NCBI RefSeq assembly: GCF_963678635.1 | Contig: NC_087063.1 | Coordinates: forward strand, 12,438,368-12,502,367 | Source of the DNA: Symsagittifera roscoffensis | Taxonomy: Eukaryota; Xenacoelomorpha; Acoela; Convolutidae | Direction of reading: 5' to 3' | Length of the DNA: 64,000 nucleotides | In this document: in pieces, positions 53,201 to 63,193 of the stretch | Layout: every line of letters starts with the position of its first letter | Position numbering within the stretch: the stretch's first letter is position 1 | Translations under genes and position numbers: made by a program | The notes under the pieces: model-generated | What the model saw: the letters and a program-made list of their open reading frames with translations, nothing else | Told to the model about the DNA's origin: nothing | Database searches by the model: none

Positions 53201-56200
53201 TTACCCGAACAATCAATCAAGGAATAACTCATATAATAGATCGAACTATAACAGACCAAACAATAATTACCAAAACAGATCGCGAAATAATTCACAAAAT
53301 CGACACTCAAGTTATAATAATCGTTATAGAAATTATTCCCAATCACCACACCGGAATCATAATAACTATAATAATTCTAATAATCGCCACAGAAGTAGTA
53401 CACCTAAACATCAAAGACAAATCAATCAAGTACAATCTAATCCAGAAACAACATCAGACCCTCCAGGTATTGATGACACAGTAACTGATACGTTACAACT
53501 CAATCAAATAAACTGTACATCATCAGATTCAGAAAGTGATACTGAAAACACTCTTTCTATCAATATGATAAAAGTCGAAAATGACTATGAATCTGTCATA
53601 TATGAACAACCTTTTTCATCACACATATATGAAAATCAATCAGAATTTCTTCAAAATTATTACACTACACCCATAAATTCCACACCAACGACGCAAGAAA
53701 CAAACGAGATTAACACTACAAATCAAACCAATAAAAATACCAAAACAAAATGCTTGAATACAAACCACATTTATCAAAATATACAAAAAGAACAACCCAA
53801 AGAAAAAATTTGGACAATACCATTTCTCTTAGAAAGCCCAAGAAATAAAGAATTTCAACCACCAGACCTTGAAATAGATTTTTTAATTGATTCAGGAGCA
53901 GAATCAAACATAATAAACATCCCCACATGGAATGAAATAAAAACTTTACACCCAAAGCTAACACCTCTTGAAACCTCCAGTAAGTTAGCAACAGCACAAG
54001 GATCAACATTGATAAACTACGGAAAAATCCAATTATTTCTCCTCCCCACCAGAACAATGGAACAAAGCAAAATTTTAAATAAGCCATTTAAACAAATATT
54101 CCATATCACTGACATTAAATATAATATCATTGGAATACCATTTATTTCGAAGTATATACCAACAATTAACATACTAAATAGTAAAATATTAATCAAAGAT
54201 AAATATACAAAAACAAAAGAAACATCCTTAACATTTTTTCAAAGATTAAATAAACAACCACCATTCTTTTCAAAATTCTACCCGATATTTAACCAACAAA
54301 GAAAACACCTAAAACCACTATCAGGAAATATCTATAATTTTTCAATCAAACAAGTTCACCAATATGATAAAGAACAAAACAAACAAAAATTTTATATGTC
54401 AGAATTTGAATTCAAACCTATTCACAAATTTTTCAAAATCACAATCTCATCCATAAAATATTTGAAAAATTCGAATTCCGATATCATTTCCTTACATGTC
54501 TATAACAACACACATTACCAAGTAACATTACCTTTAGGACTTTTAGGATATTGTGAAACCAACGCTACAATATCACCAATACACGAAAAAGCCTATCGCG
54601 TAAATAATATACTCCAATTACTAGATATTTGCCAATCTACAATTCTTAATGAAGAATTATCTATAAATAATATAATAAGTAACGAAAACAGAAATACGGA
54701 TTATTTCACAAAAACTCCATATTTCAAACCTACATTCAACATAAGTAACTACACAGAGGACCAACAAAAATTTTTAACAATGTTTAATTTCCAACATTCA
54801 CAAATAACACAAGACGAATTCGAAAAATTAGCCAAACAACTAATTAAATATTCATCAGTCTATGCAACATCAAAATTCGATGTTGGAAAAATCAGTTCAT
54901 CACTACATCTCCCGTTAAAACCAGACGCAGTTTTCAAAAAACAGAGAGCAAGTAAAGTACCAATTCACTTACATGATAAAGTGAACAGATTACTCGATAT
55001 TTTAGAACAATACAACATTATATCACCAGTTAATAAAGAAGAACAACCAAAAGGCAACACATTTATCAACCCCGTTATCATTCTAGCTAAAGGAGAATCA
55101 TTAAAAATCGTTCTCGACGCTAGATACCTCAATTCACTCATAGATGAATCAAAATGTAATTGGCCCATTGAACCAATACAAGTTATTTTAACAAAAATAA
55201 ACGGCAAATACTTTACAACCGCCGATATGAATAGTGCATACAATCAAATGCCACTAGATGAACAATCACGACGTTTAACACAATTTGTTATCGGAAACCA
55301 ACAATATGAATTCAACCGCTTATTCTATGGAATATCCATAGGACCAGCAGCATTTTCAGCTTTTATGAGCAAAATTTTTAGACCACTAATACTCAAGAAA
55401 AACGCAATCACCTATTTAGACGATGTTTTTATGCAATCACAAACAAAAGACGAAATGTTCAATGTTTTAGAAAAATATCACCAAATACTTCAGAACGAAA
55501 ATCTGAAGGCCGCCCCCGATAAATCACACTTCTTTTTGACAAGAGTTAAATTCTTAGGACATAATATAGAAAGAAAAACAATCACTCCATTGAAATCACG
55601 CATTGACGCTATTCAAAAACTTCAACCACCAACAAATAAAAAGAAAATCCAAGAATTTCTTGGAATGTTAAACTTTTTAAGTAAATATGTTTATAAAATG
55701 CAATTATATCTACGACCATTTTATAACATCCTTAGACAACAAAATAATTTTGAATGGAACACAGAACATCAAACACGATTTGAAGAAATAAAGAAACTTT
55801 TAACTGAACAAATTTCAAACACAATTCCAGATTCAAATCAACCATTTTATGCAATGTGCGATGCTTCGAACTTTGGCATCGGTGCAGCACTATTACAATC
55901 ACATAATGGTACAAATAAAATGAACCTCATATCAGCAAATTCTCGATTATTCACTCAAGCAGAGCTACGACTCTCAACTCTAATGAGAGAATGTACAGCC
56001 ATAATATATACACTGACAGAATATGAATTTCTGATACTTGGATCAAAACATCCAACAGTTCTATTCACAGACCATAAACCAATCATCTTTCTCTTTACAC
56101 AAAAATCTAACCCAAACCACCGAGTTTACAGATTTCAACTAATTCTAATGAAATTTCCAAACTTACATATAGTTTGGACTGCAGGAAAAAATCTTGCATT

Positions 56201-56264
56201 ACCAGACACCTTAAGTCGAAATACACCACCTGAATTACTTACTTACACGAAAAACAACAGTTGA
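50205..56264 (+). CDS. gag-pol: Gag-Pol polyprotein: Gag, aspartic protease, reverse transcriptase, RNase H
   Basis: A single 2,019-codon ORF. Gag fills roughly residues 1-1150: a long N-terminal region, a Gln/Asn-rich stretch, a capsid-like gag core (about 600-785, AAQKWFSVLPLEIKSNWKRF), one zinc knuckle at residue ~842 (CNYCRRYGHSISEC) and a low-complexity Arg/Asn/Ser/Tyr region (about 915-1070) likely to bind RNA. The protease motif is LIDSGAESN (Asp codon 53889). The reverse transcriptase has the YLDD active site (codons 55413-55424) and FLGHNIE, and RNase H has MCDASNFGIGAALLQ and TDHKPI. No stop or frame change separates gag from pol. The frame stops at 56264 just after the RNase H end (LPDTLSRN), before integrase. 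Confidence 0.92.
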   Translation: MSSTHTPGEESPDDDEIFPFIVDATTDRGQHIFCTNLLLNLFEPGISPCKTEFPDVKIKRQIIDHYLKDICNITQQYGIYSIEFTSPNHNNRKYTIQTDDLDLEFSKVFSEYIKSIQYHNSQRANSIFTNEVFAIIYSYISILENEIPITNVSPTETSKHLRVRHEITLLSSYLNIIKENFTKDDVSQHTKHDLQKILAWFIIDYFTHNIDLIAQARKNFRPQNSNDDTAITEQSDYVWDPEWSHPAFISFPQTISSQAISTISYIRDYVKVIPLTIDATPLNYNTFLPDTQNNSLNSTVIHNENLNGTRNLTQQDIQTPSHFINEEIVHTTTTQQSISPIRPNLTTPKNTNPSQTQVTLQSTVKPSVAPKYSHMDYQTYRPMTIPSKTRKTFTRNNFTDHNYNYTHPSKTYNQPQRNFNQYTRSRNWDNPMTLPNSINFQTNPPQDHSENYPFFQQNKNKKQTSYQMDYLSSDDDFLQPDIFAPNTQEYRRQGIQKTRTNHRNFFPQPIDAQHQQPIQQQNLINTQSFQPIQQQNPMTTHSYQASQMQNEIPLPYYLQQHEITRNQLSNFSQMPNAAESLQMTMNPYLMGGSSITSNKPLMVFTGTDPEYSVEDYLNAVTANLILNIGPEPINTPLHQNWIHRRTALIQTTLDGAAQKWFSVLPLEIKSNWKRFTQEFSKMFDSERNKQQQRVLCNEIRRLPNETIKQIAVRIETLVRKAYSLNTHDYKNTKMTEILMMTLTPQLRKIAIKKRASHPSSIREPDLDFRKLVDKLEQAEITMKLEETENLKLQYVNRIETTPTNINNIQESETDLVEKITEILNIYEKNPNFKGKPSFKKWCNYCRRYGHSISECRQKQQDNQNKPQKYKEPNKSFYQYMKKDQNLPNKTVYSNNSSGKPLPNNTNYTRNQSPYNSSYRGRSPERRNTNNSSQNHYNRPNSRNNYSRSNSNTQRFVSRSNSQSRNNYYPNNQSRNSSYNRNRNYSYNRNRSYSNNRNQNYPNNQSRNNSYNRSNYNRPNNNYQNRSRNNSQNRHSSYNNRYRNYSQSPHRNHNNYNNSNNRHRSSTPKHQRQINQVQSNPETTSDPPGIDDTVTDTLQLNQINCTSSDSESDTENTLSINMIKVENDYESVIYEQPFSSHIYENQSEFLQNYYTTPINSTPTTQETNEINTTNQTNKNTKTKCLNTNHIYQNIQKEQPKEKIWTIPFLLESPRNKEFQPPDLEIDFLIDSGAESNIINIPTWNEIKTLHPKLTPLETSSKLATAQGSTLINYGKIQLFLLPTRTMEQSKILNKPFKQIFHITDIKYNIIGIPFISKYIPTINILNSKILIKDKYTKTKETSLTFFQRLNKQPPFFSKFYPIFNQQRKHLKPLSGNIYNFSIKQVHQYDKEQNKQKFYMSEFEFKPIHKFFKITISSIKYLKNSNSDIISLHVYNNTHYQVTLPLGLLGYCETNATISPIHEKAYRVNNILQLLDICQSTILNEELSINNIISNENRNTDYFTKTPYFKPTFNISNYTEDQQKFLTMFNFQHSQITQDEFEKLAKQLIKYSSVYATSKFDVGKISSSLHLPLKPDAVFKKQRASKVPIHLHDKVNRLLDILEQYNIISPVNKEEQPKGNTFINPVIILAKGESLKIVLDARYLNSLIDESKCNWPIEPIQVILTKINGKYFTTADMNSAYNQMPLDEQSRRLTQFVIGNQQYEFNRLFYGISIGPAAFSAFMSKIFRPLILKKNAITYLDDVFMQSQTKDEMFNVLEKYHQILQNENLKAAPDKSHFFLTRVKFLGHNIERKTITPLKSRIDAIQKLQPPTNKKKIQEFLGMLNFLSKYVYKMQLYLRPFYNILRQQNNFEWNTEHQTRFEEIKKLLTEQISNTIPDSNQPFYAMCDASNFGIGAALLQSHNGTNKMNLISANSRLFTQAELRLSTLMRECTAIIYTLTEYEFLILGSKHPTVLFTDHKPIIFLFTQKSNPNHRVYRFQLILMKFPNLHIVWTAGKNLALPDTLSRNTPPELLTYTKNNS

Positions 56265-58431
56265 AATACCCAAAAACATAAAATTCTACCTTGCAGAAAA
56301 CGAAACATCACCCCGATTGGAATGCAAATATGCAGTAAAAACTGATATTGAACAATCACAAATAAATAGTTTACAACATTTCCCACTTTATTTAGATTGT
56401 CAAAATAATCATTATGAAGTTGATCTACTTGGAACATCAACTTTCAAACCAATCCCATATTCTCAATGGATAAAAAATAACACCCAACAAAAACGAACAA
56501 AACAACACCTGCCTAAGAAAGACCATTTTCCACTAATTGAAAAAGAAGATTTAACTGATAAAATAAATTTATCAGGACCACAAACAAATGATTCAAAATA
56601 CACAATAAATCAAGTTTTTGACCTCCACGACCCACTTGATACAATACCCTTATCTAAATTCGAAATTGAAAACATTTTTCTCCCTCCAACAGAAACAATT
56701 ACAATTTCAACACTGAAACAATATCAAAATCTTGACCCGATAATTAGACAACTAAAATCATGGCACAAATATAAAACTAAACCTGTCAAGGCAGATACAA
56801 CCATTCTAGGAAACAAAACACTCCTCCGATACTTTCGCAAATTTAACAACACAACAATTAACGAAAATACAGACCTTTTAGAGTATAACCTGAATGAATC
56901 TACAGTTCCATGTCTCCCTTTAAGTATGATTCTTATAGCTTTTAATATTTCACATACACAAAATATTAAAGGACACTCTGGATCAGAAAAAACATATTCA
57001 AACTTTATACAAAATTTTTATTTCCCAAATGCACCAATTTGGATAAAAGTACTATGCAATGACTGTATAGTATGTCAACTAAATAAACCTTACCCAAATC
57101 AAAAACAAATAGCACAAAAACAAGATTTTAAAGGACAAAGTTTGTACTTTAATCATCGTATCTCATTTGATACTAAAGGACCAATTTCACCCTCATCAGA
57201 AGGAAACTCGTACATTATGGTAATTGTTGACGCATTTACACATTATGTAGCACTTAACCCAGTACCACATTGTAACGCTTATTACGCTTACACAACACTC
57301 TATGAACACTGGATAGCAAAATTCGGACTACCAGAAATTTTAGTTACAGACAACGGTACAGAATTCATAAATAATGAAATTATCACACTATGTCATTTAT
57401 ATAACATTAAACACAAACCACGTACATCTCATGCACCTTGGACAAACGGCTTAGTCGAAGGTATGAACCGTTCATTACAAGAATATCTTAGATGTATCAT
57501 CAACGGAAATGATACAAAATATACCGAATGGTCAGCAGATGTAAAATTATTTCCCTTAGCGTATAATTCACAAATTACGACAACTTTAGGAATGTCACCA
57601 TACGAAATGGTTTTTAACCAAAAGCCACGCAAACCAATAATGTTTACAGCAAATTCTCATAAAAACGCACAAGGTTATTGTCAACCAAATAAAGACTCAA
57701 TTTGTTATAACCTACCTTTACATACACACGATGAAGATCATTTTCATCACCCACAAATTCTTAAACTAGCCTCCGGTACACACACCGAATGGATTCTAAA
57801 TAGAGATAAAAAACACAATGAAATTTATCAAAAAATAACAAAAAAGTTATTACAAAGACAAAACATAAATGAACAAATCAATTCACGTTTTACACCAGCC
57901 TCCGAATTAAAAATTGGAACATTTGTTTTAATACCTAATTTTAATACTCAAAAAGGAATTTCTAAAAAATTACAACCCCTTCGAAAAGGACCATACCAAA
58001 TAATTGCAAAACCCACTGATGTCACATATAAAATTACCGACTCAAACAAAAAAGAAATCGTTCAACATCGAAACAACCTATTACCTTATTACCCAAAAGA
58101 ATACGCACTCCGCGAATTAACTCAATTATATTCTTTCACAGGATTAAAAATCATTCAAAATGAACCACATCTGAAAAACACAGAACAAAATGATAACCCC
58201 ACCGAAAATCAAAACACAAAACCAATCGCCACCAAAATCAATACACAAAACCATAAAGAATCACCAAAACAAAGAAAAAATAGAAAAATGACCGAACAAA
58301 TAATACCCCAAGAACAAATCGACAAATCAGAAAATAGAAAAACAACAAGACTCCGAAATCAACCACGTAAAAACTATAAAATATTCATCCCCCAATCTAA
58401 AATTTTAAAGAAAGTGGAATTTCAAAAGTAA
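56173..58431 (+). CDS. Integrase ORF in the +1 frame relative to Gag-Pol
   Basis: This frame opens after a TAG at 56170 and overlaps the end of the RNase H ORF by about 92 nt. It has no ATG near its start. Integrase motifs are complete: zinc-binding His-x6-His (HTQNIKGH) with CNDCIVC, and the catalytic triad Asp (codon 57169, FDTKG), Asp (57349, TDNGTEF) and Glu (57457, GLVEGMNR). The C-terminal domain includes KLQPLRKGPYQII (GPY/F-like), and a basic Gln/Asn-rich tail follows. It would need +1 ribosomal frameshifting or splicing for expression. Alternatively one indel in this copy split a normal gag-pol ORF. Confidence 0.88.
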
Positions 58432-59029
58432 TTTTAACATTATACTTCACTATCTTGAAACCTTCGAAACATTTTTCATTTACATTTTTCAAAATAACAT
58501 GCTGACAAGTACGTAATAATTCTAGTTCAAAATAAACCAATAGGATTCATCCAATCCGTCACTTTCTCTAACTCAAACTAAGACCAATTAGACGAAGCAT
58601 ATAGAACTCCAGGCACATCTATAACTATAACTTTACGACCTCCAGGTCAAAAATAAGCAAACCACTCCAACTTGACAACTAAAATAAATATCACCATAAT
58701 ACCGTACCCCTCCCTTATCTAATAACCCAAAGATCAACAATATTTCCCCAACTCAGACCACGAATACCCCCAAAGCAAATTTGTTAACTTAGCCTAAAGT
58801 AACAAAATGAACATTTTAATTAGCCTAAAGTATAAAAATCTCACCATACCCCGGATCATTTGACAAACAAAAATAAAGAAAAAGACGACCTCCCAGTCAC
58901 CATGAAAATTGCCCCCAACAATTTTTTACAGAACTCAACCCACTTGTCAAAAAACTAATAAATAATCCGACCACACTAGAAAATCGCCTCAAACAGCAAA
59001 AAATATTCGACCAAGAGATCATTTCTTAA
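58432..59029 (+). other. Spacer between integrase and small hydrophobic ORFs
   Basis: No long open frame. It holds a short direct repeat (TTAGCCTAAAGTA at about 58790 and again at about 58820). It may contain splice signals for the downstream genes, but none is decisive. Confidence 0.35.
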
Positions 59030-59260
59030 ATGCTCTTCTCTCAATCAGTTACTCAAATACTCATAAATCTTAAACATTTTTTTACAATACTTGAAACCTT
59101 TATAATATTTCTTTTTGATATACTTGAATCTTTTCTAATAATCCTAATCATTTTTTGTAACATTTTTTTAATTTTCTACACTATACTCGAACTATTCCTC
59201 CAACTTTCCAAAACCCTTGATTACATCCACAGGTACGAGTCATATAACTTGTCTAAATGA
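59030..59260 (+). CDS. Small hydrophobic ORF 1 (76 residues)
   Basis: ATG at 59030. Residues ~10-60 are almost entirely Leu, Ile and Phe (FIIFLFDILESFLIILIIFC), giving one or two membrane segments. The TGA overlaps the ATG of the next ORF (ATGA). Small membrane proteins between pol and env are unusual in gypsy-like elements. Viroporin-like or signal functions are possible but unproven. Confidence 0.5.
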   Translation: MLFSQSVTQILINLKHFFTILETFIIFLFDILESFLIILIIFCNIFLIFYTILELFLQLSKTLDYIHRYESYNLSK

Positions 59261-59445
59261 TACAAACAATTTTCAGTAGAACCGATATTTTTTTATTGTT
59301 TGTAATTTTCATAACATTTTTATCATCCCTCATTTTGACAATATGTAAATGTATAAAGAAAGCAATCTTCACATTTGCCCTAGCAACAATCCTTCTAATT
59401 CTTTTTTTGGAAGAATATTATAATAAACACAAAATTTCTCACTAA
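59257..59445 (+). CDS. Small hydrophobic ORF 2 (62 residues)
   Basis: ATG at 59257, sharing four bases with the stop of the previous ORF. Two membrane segments are visible (FLLFVIFITFLSSLILTICK and IFTFALATILLILFL) around a short basic loop with CKCIKK. A likely splice acceptor (TTACATCCACAG) ends at about 59232. The stop is followed within 6 nt by the ATG-less frame described next. Confidence 0.5.
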   Translation: MIQTIFSRTDIFLLFVIFITFLSSLILTICKCIKKAIFTFALATILLILFLEEYYNKHKISH

Positions 59446-59453
59446 AGTAATAA

Positions 59454-60587
59454 TTCAAAAAACTATCAAAAATTGCTACCCAACAGTCACAAAGTCAGTC
59501 TTCACCGACATCATCCCAAGATAACCAAACACCACCTTCAATTACTCAAAATCCTCAAACATCTACACGAATTTCTTTTCAAGACAATCCATACACTTTT
59601 GAAGAACGACATGCTCGTTTATCAGAACCACTAGAACCAGTTCAACGACAAGCACCTCTAAGCGAACCAACATATAACCTATACCCAACACTACCACAAG
59701 AACTAAGTAGAATAAGAAATCCTAGTCAAAACCAAAATACAGTCGAAATAAATAGACAAATTATACATCCTCGACGAAACAGAAATTTTCAAACTCCACG
59801 AGTTCATTTTGATATACCTCAATCCCCATCACAAAACACTCCAGAAAACCCCATTGGTATATTACCAGAAACCCCTACGCTTCTTTCACAACGTAGCACC
59901 TCAAGCCTACCATCAGATTACTTAGGTTCAACACCAACATCTGAACAAATACGTGAAAATCCCTTTAACCCCCCAAACCAGGCATCACGACTACCATATT
60001 GGACAACACATTCATTTACACAAGGTGAATTAAATTTAGTCAATAATCCAATAGATATTTCTACGGATACAACAACATCCTCATCACTACCAGAAACATT
60101 ATCACTACCATCAACACCATCAATAAGCCAGATTTCACCACCACCTTTTAACTTAAATTTTCCAAATAATCTCGACGCCAGATATCGAGAACAATCATCA
60201 ATAAATATTCCTTTAAGACTAGATTGGAATACATTTACAGCACCTCCACCATTATTTGGACAACATCAAGAAAGTAACCGCCTTCATAACTGGGCACTTA
60301 ATAGATTACAATATCGCCAAGATATTCACAACGATATCCGTGATCACAATATTCAAATACTCCAACAAAACAGTTTACAATTAAAGTTTGAAATCATAGT
60401 TAAGTTAAATAATATTACCCAACATCCCTACCCATTAAATCCACCTAACATAACAGCTCAATCACTACCACCACCGTTTATAACTACTGAAGTAATATAC
60501 AAATACGACAGATATACCAAAAACACAATTGGCTACATTACATTTTATAATCCATACTCAGGATTATCATACACATGTATATTCTAA
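59454..60587 (+). CDS. 377-codon open frame without a start codon (Pro/Ser/Gln-rich with ordered C-terminus)
   Basis: The frame is open from the codon after TAA (59451-59453) to TAA at 60585-60587 with no stop, and I find no ATG in it. The first ~200 codons encode a Ser/Pro/Thr/Gln-rich, disordered-looking protein (SQSQSSPTSSQDNQ, SLPSTPSISQISPPP). The last ~130 look folded (WALNRLQYRQDIHND, LKFEIIVKLNNI, YIYKYDRY-like). Length and composition make chance openness unlikely in such AT-rich DNA. A start supplied by splicing, frameshift from the small upstream ORF, or non-AUG initiation is needed. It overlaps the env ATG by 13 nt. Function unknown. Confidence 0.65.
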   Translation, partial: FKKLSKIATQQSQSQSSPTSSQDNQTPPSITQNPQTSTRISFQDNPYTFEERHARLSEPLEPVQRQAPLSEPTYNLYPTLPQELSRIRNPSQNQNTVEINRQIIHPRRNRNFQTPRVHFDIPQSPSQNTPENPIGILPETPTLLSQRSTSSLPSDYLGSTPTSEQIRENPFNPPNQASRLPYWTTHSFTQGELNLVNNPIDISTDTTTSSSLPETLSLPSTPSISQISPPPFNLNFPNNLDARYREQSSINIPLRLDWNTFTAPPPLFGQHQESNRLHNWALNRLQYRQDIHNDIRDHNIQILQQNSLQLKFEIIVKLNNITQHPYPLNPPNITAQSLPPPFITTEVIYKYDRYTKNTIGYITFYNPYSGLSYTCIF

Positions 60588-63193
60588 AATTATTAATTTT
60601 TCTCCAACTCCTTTTTCTAGTAATCTCAAATCAAAACATAAACCCTTCCCCTCGTACAGGACCACAAGATTTATTAGTAACACATTACGATTGTGAAGAA
60701 AATGAACAAAAAACACTACATAAATATGCAATAAATCAAGTATCACAATGTGAAACAGAACCACAAGCTATAGAAACCACAGATGTAATAGCAACACTCT
60801 ATTCAAAAGCCCGAGCAACAACAGTTACAGGTTATAAATTCACAGCAACATTTTCCGAAAAGAAAGTACATTGTTCACAAGTCTCGAACGGAAACAAAAA
60901 CCGACTTGACCATGAATCATTCTATCAAAGTAATATAGAACGTCTTTTACATCTCAATCCCGACGATTGTAAAAATGAATTACTTAGACTAAACATCACA
61001 CAAAATAAAAACTCCCAAAGAAAGTTAGTTAATTTTCAAGTTTTTCCAGACTCTGTACATCAATCACAACTTGAAAGACACCAAGGACATATAAAACTAG
61101 ACGAAAAATACCCGTATAACGGCGCACACGGACGATTAACCTATGACCTACACGATAAACATTGGATACCACACATTGGTATAAATGACCCATCAAACTG
61201 CAAAGCAGACACAAAAAATAAAGGATACCAAGAAATAATGTTTTTTGATTGGAAAATACAACTCGAAAAAATACAACTAACACGAGATTTATCAGATAAT
61301 ACAATGATCTATCAAGGAATCCGATTACCTTGTAAAAATGATCAAGGTTATTGCGACCCTACAACGAGAACACAAGCAACAATTGTTTGGTTCCCCGAAG
61401 ATACATGTACAACATTTCAAGTAGCAAAAATACACGCTCGTATGATAAAATTTCACGAAAAATATTTTATACAATCAATTCCATATGAACAAGTCCATCC
61501 ATCACGAAAACTAAGTTCTAATTTTAGAAACATAGACAATATAGAAAATAAATTGACACGTTTTCAAATATATCAAGAAACAGAACTTGCATGTAAATAC
61601 AGGAATCCACTTCACAGAACACAATACTCTGAAATATTAGTTGAATACGAAAAAGGATTCGACATGACCACTGGAAAAGTAAAAATCGACCCATATGCCA
61701 CAGGTCATCCTCCAAACGAAGGAACATCCTATATACCAGTTAATTTTGAAAAAAGCAACGGACAACCTGGTGGACATCTAAAACCCCATGACACCAGAAG
61801 CACACGCTTACAAGAATTATCACTAATGAATACTACATATTTCGGTAATATTCACTATGATATTCATTTAGATATGAAACTAGATTATACAATTAGCCGA
61901 ATTTTTCAAGAAATGTCACTCTCCGAATTAGAAACACTACACCAACTATGCGAATTAGAACGAACACAAATATTACAATCACTTGCACTAGCAGTATTAA
62001 AAATACCCTATGCAGGATACTTATTATCTGGAAATAGATCAAATTTTTTAGACTATGAAGGAAACATCTTATGGTTTTATACTTGTACTAAAAAAGTATC
62101 ACCACTATACGTTTTTGAAGATAAACGATGTTATAAAAGAATCCCTATCTTTTATAAGAATAAAGTACATTTCGTGGATACACTTTCACGAAGAACCTAT
62201 TTCTGGGATACCGCAGTCCCATGTGGATCAGAAAACAGCCACAATGTAGTACAACTAAACCCTGATGAAAATAAATATTATCTTCTCACTCCATATCCCA
62301 CATTAATGCAATCACTCAAAAAATTTTCACCAGAAAGCATTCGCGCTATTGCTCAAAACCCAAATATAGACTTACAATCAATAGGAATCTATTCAAAATC
62401 AGATATTCAACATCACATTAGAACACAACAATTCCAAGAATTATTAACACAAATGGACACTATACAAAGACAATCAATAGACCAAAATTTACGCAAACTT
62501 GCAGAAACCGCAGGATTTGCCGATATCTACACGCAAGACTATAGCGGATATTTTAAAGACATTAAAGATTATATATATCTAAACGGTGAAAAATACCGTC
62601 CCCAAGATATATCACCAATTAACATTTTTAGCTTTGTAACACTCAAAAATGAGATCCTCGATTTTCTAGGATGGCCCTACTACATCTTAGAAAAATTGAC
62701 TATTTTATACGCAATGTTTAACTTTATTGGATTTCTTTTCTCACTTTTAAAAGGAATCTACAACACATGTGCTATACACACACAAGTAAACAGACAAGCA
62801 AGCGTAGCACGCATACTCTTTGCAGGATTTTTTGGAATCTTTTCTACATCTATAAACAAAATTCTTTTAGACGCACAAATAAAAGAATATAACACAAAAA
62901 TAGCAACACGACAAAATACATACGACGAAGAACATAACAATGTAGACATAACGCCAACGGCACCACAATTACCAGCCCTACCAAATAACCATCCACTATC
63001 CCTAGTCCCACGAAATTTTCGAAATTTAGCCATCACACATAATCCAAATTTTCGACTCACCACATCACAAAGTCCCATTCAACATATAATGACACACCAG
63101 TCACAAGATGATAATACTTATGAACAAATTATTGAACAACCCCATACCACCGCTTTTCAGTCTCAAAATAATCATTTTTTTAGCCCACGATGA
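60575..63193 (+). CDS. env: Envelope-like glycoprotein
   Basis: The 872-residue protein begins with a signal peptide (MYILKLLIFLQLLFLVIS). A long Cys-containing ectodomain follows with sequons such as LNIT, MNTT and GNRS. A hydrophobic membrane segment lies near residues 700-730 (LYAMFNFIGFLFSLLKGI) and a second hydrophobic stretch near 744-765 (ILFAGFFGIFSTSI), then a ~105-residue polar tail. Position after pol, the signal peptide and the anchor support an Env role, that is membrane fusion and entry. No clear furin site is visible. The N-terminal spacing (YDC, then VSQC, then a Tyr/Lys-rich stretch with HCS) recalls class III-type glycoproteins of some arthropod RNA viruses, but this is a weak resemblance. 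The stop overlaps the next ORF's ATG. Confidence 0.75.
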   Translation: MYILKLLIFLQLLFLVISNQNINPSPRTGPQDLLVTHYDCEENEQKTLHKYAINQVSQCETEPQAIETTDVIATLYSKARATTVTGYKFTATFSEKKVHCSQVSNGNKNRLDHESFYQSNIERLLHLNPDDCKNELLRLNITQNKNSQRKLVNFQVFPDSVHQSQLERHQGHIKLDEKYPYNGAHGRLTYDLHDKHWIPHIGINDPSNCKADTKNKGYQEIMFFDWKIQLEKIQLTRDLSDNTMIYQGIRLPCKNDQGYCDPTTRTQATIVWFPEDTCTTFQVAKIHARMIKFHEKYFIQSIPYEQVHPSRKLSSNFRNIDNIENKLTRFQIYQETELACKYRNPLHRTQYSEILVEYEKGFDMTTGKVKIDPYATGHPPNEGTSYIPVNFEKSNGQPGGHLKPHDTRSTRLQELSLMNTTYFGNIHYDIHLDMKLDYTISRIFQEMSLSELETLHQLCELERTQILQSLALAVLKIPYAGYLLSGNRSNFLDYEGNILWFYTCTKKVSPLYVFEDKRCYKRIPIFYKNKVHFVDTLSRRTYFWDTAVPCGSENSHNVVQLNPDENKYYLLTPYPTLMQSLKKFSPESIRAIAQNPNIDLQSIGIYSKSDIQHHIRTQQFQELLTQMDTIQRQSIDQNLRKLAETAGFADIYTQDYSGYFKDIKDYIYLNGEKYRPQDISPINIFSFVTLKNEILDFLGWPYYILEKLTILYAMFNFIGFLFSLLKGIYNTCAIHTQVNRQASVARILFAGFFGIFSTSINKILLDAQIKEYNTKIATRQNTYDEEHNNVDITPTAPQLPALPNNHPLSLVPRNFRNLAITHNPNFRLTTSQSPIQHIMTHQSQDDNTYEQIIEQPHTTAFQSQNNHFFSPR

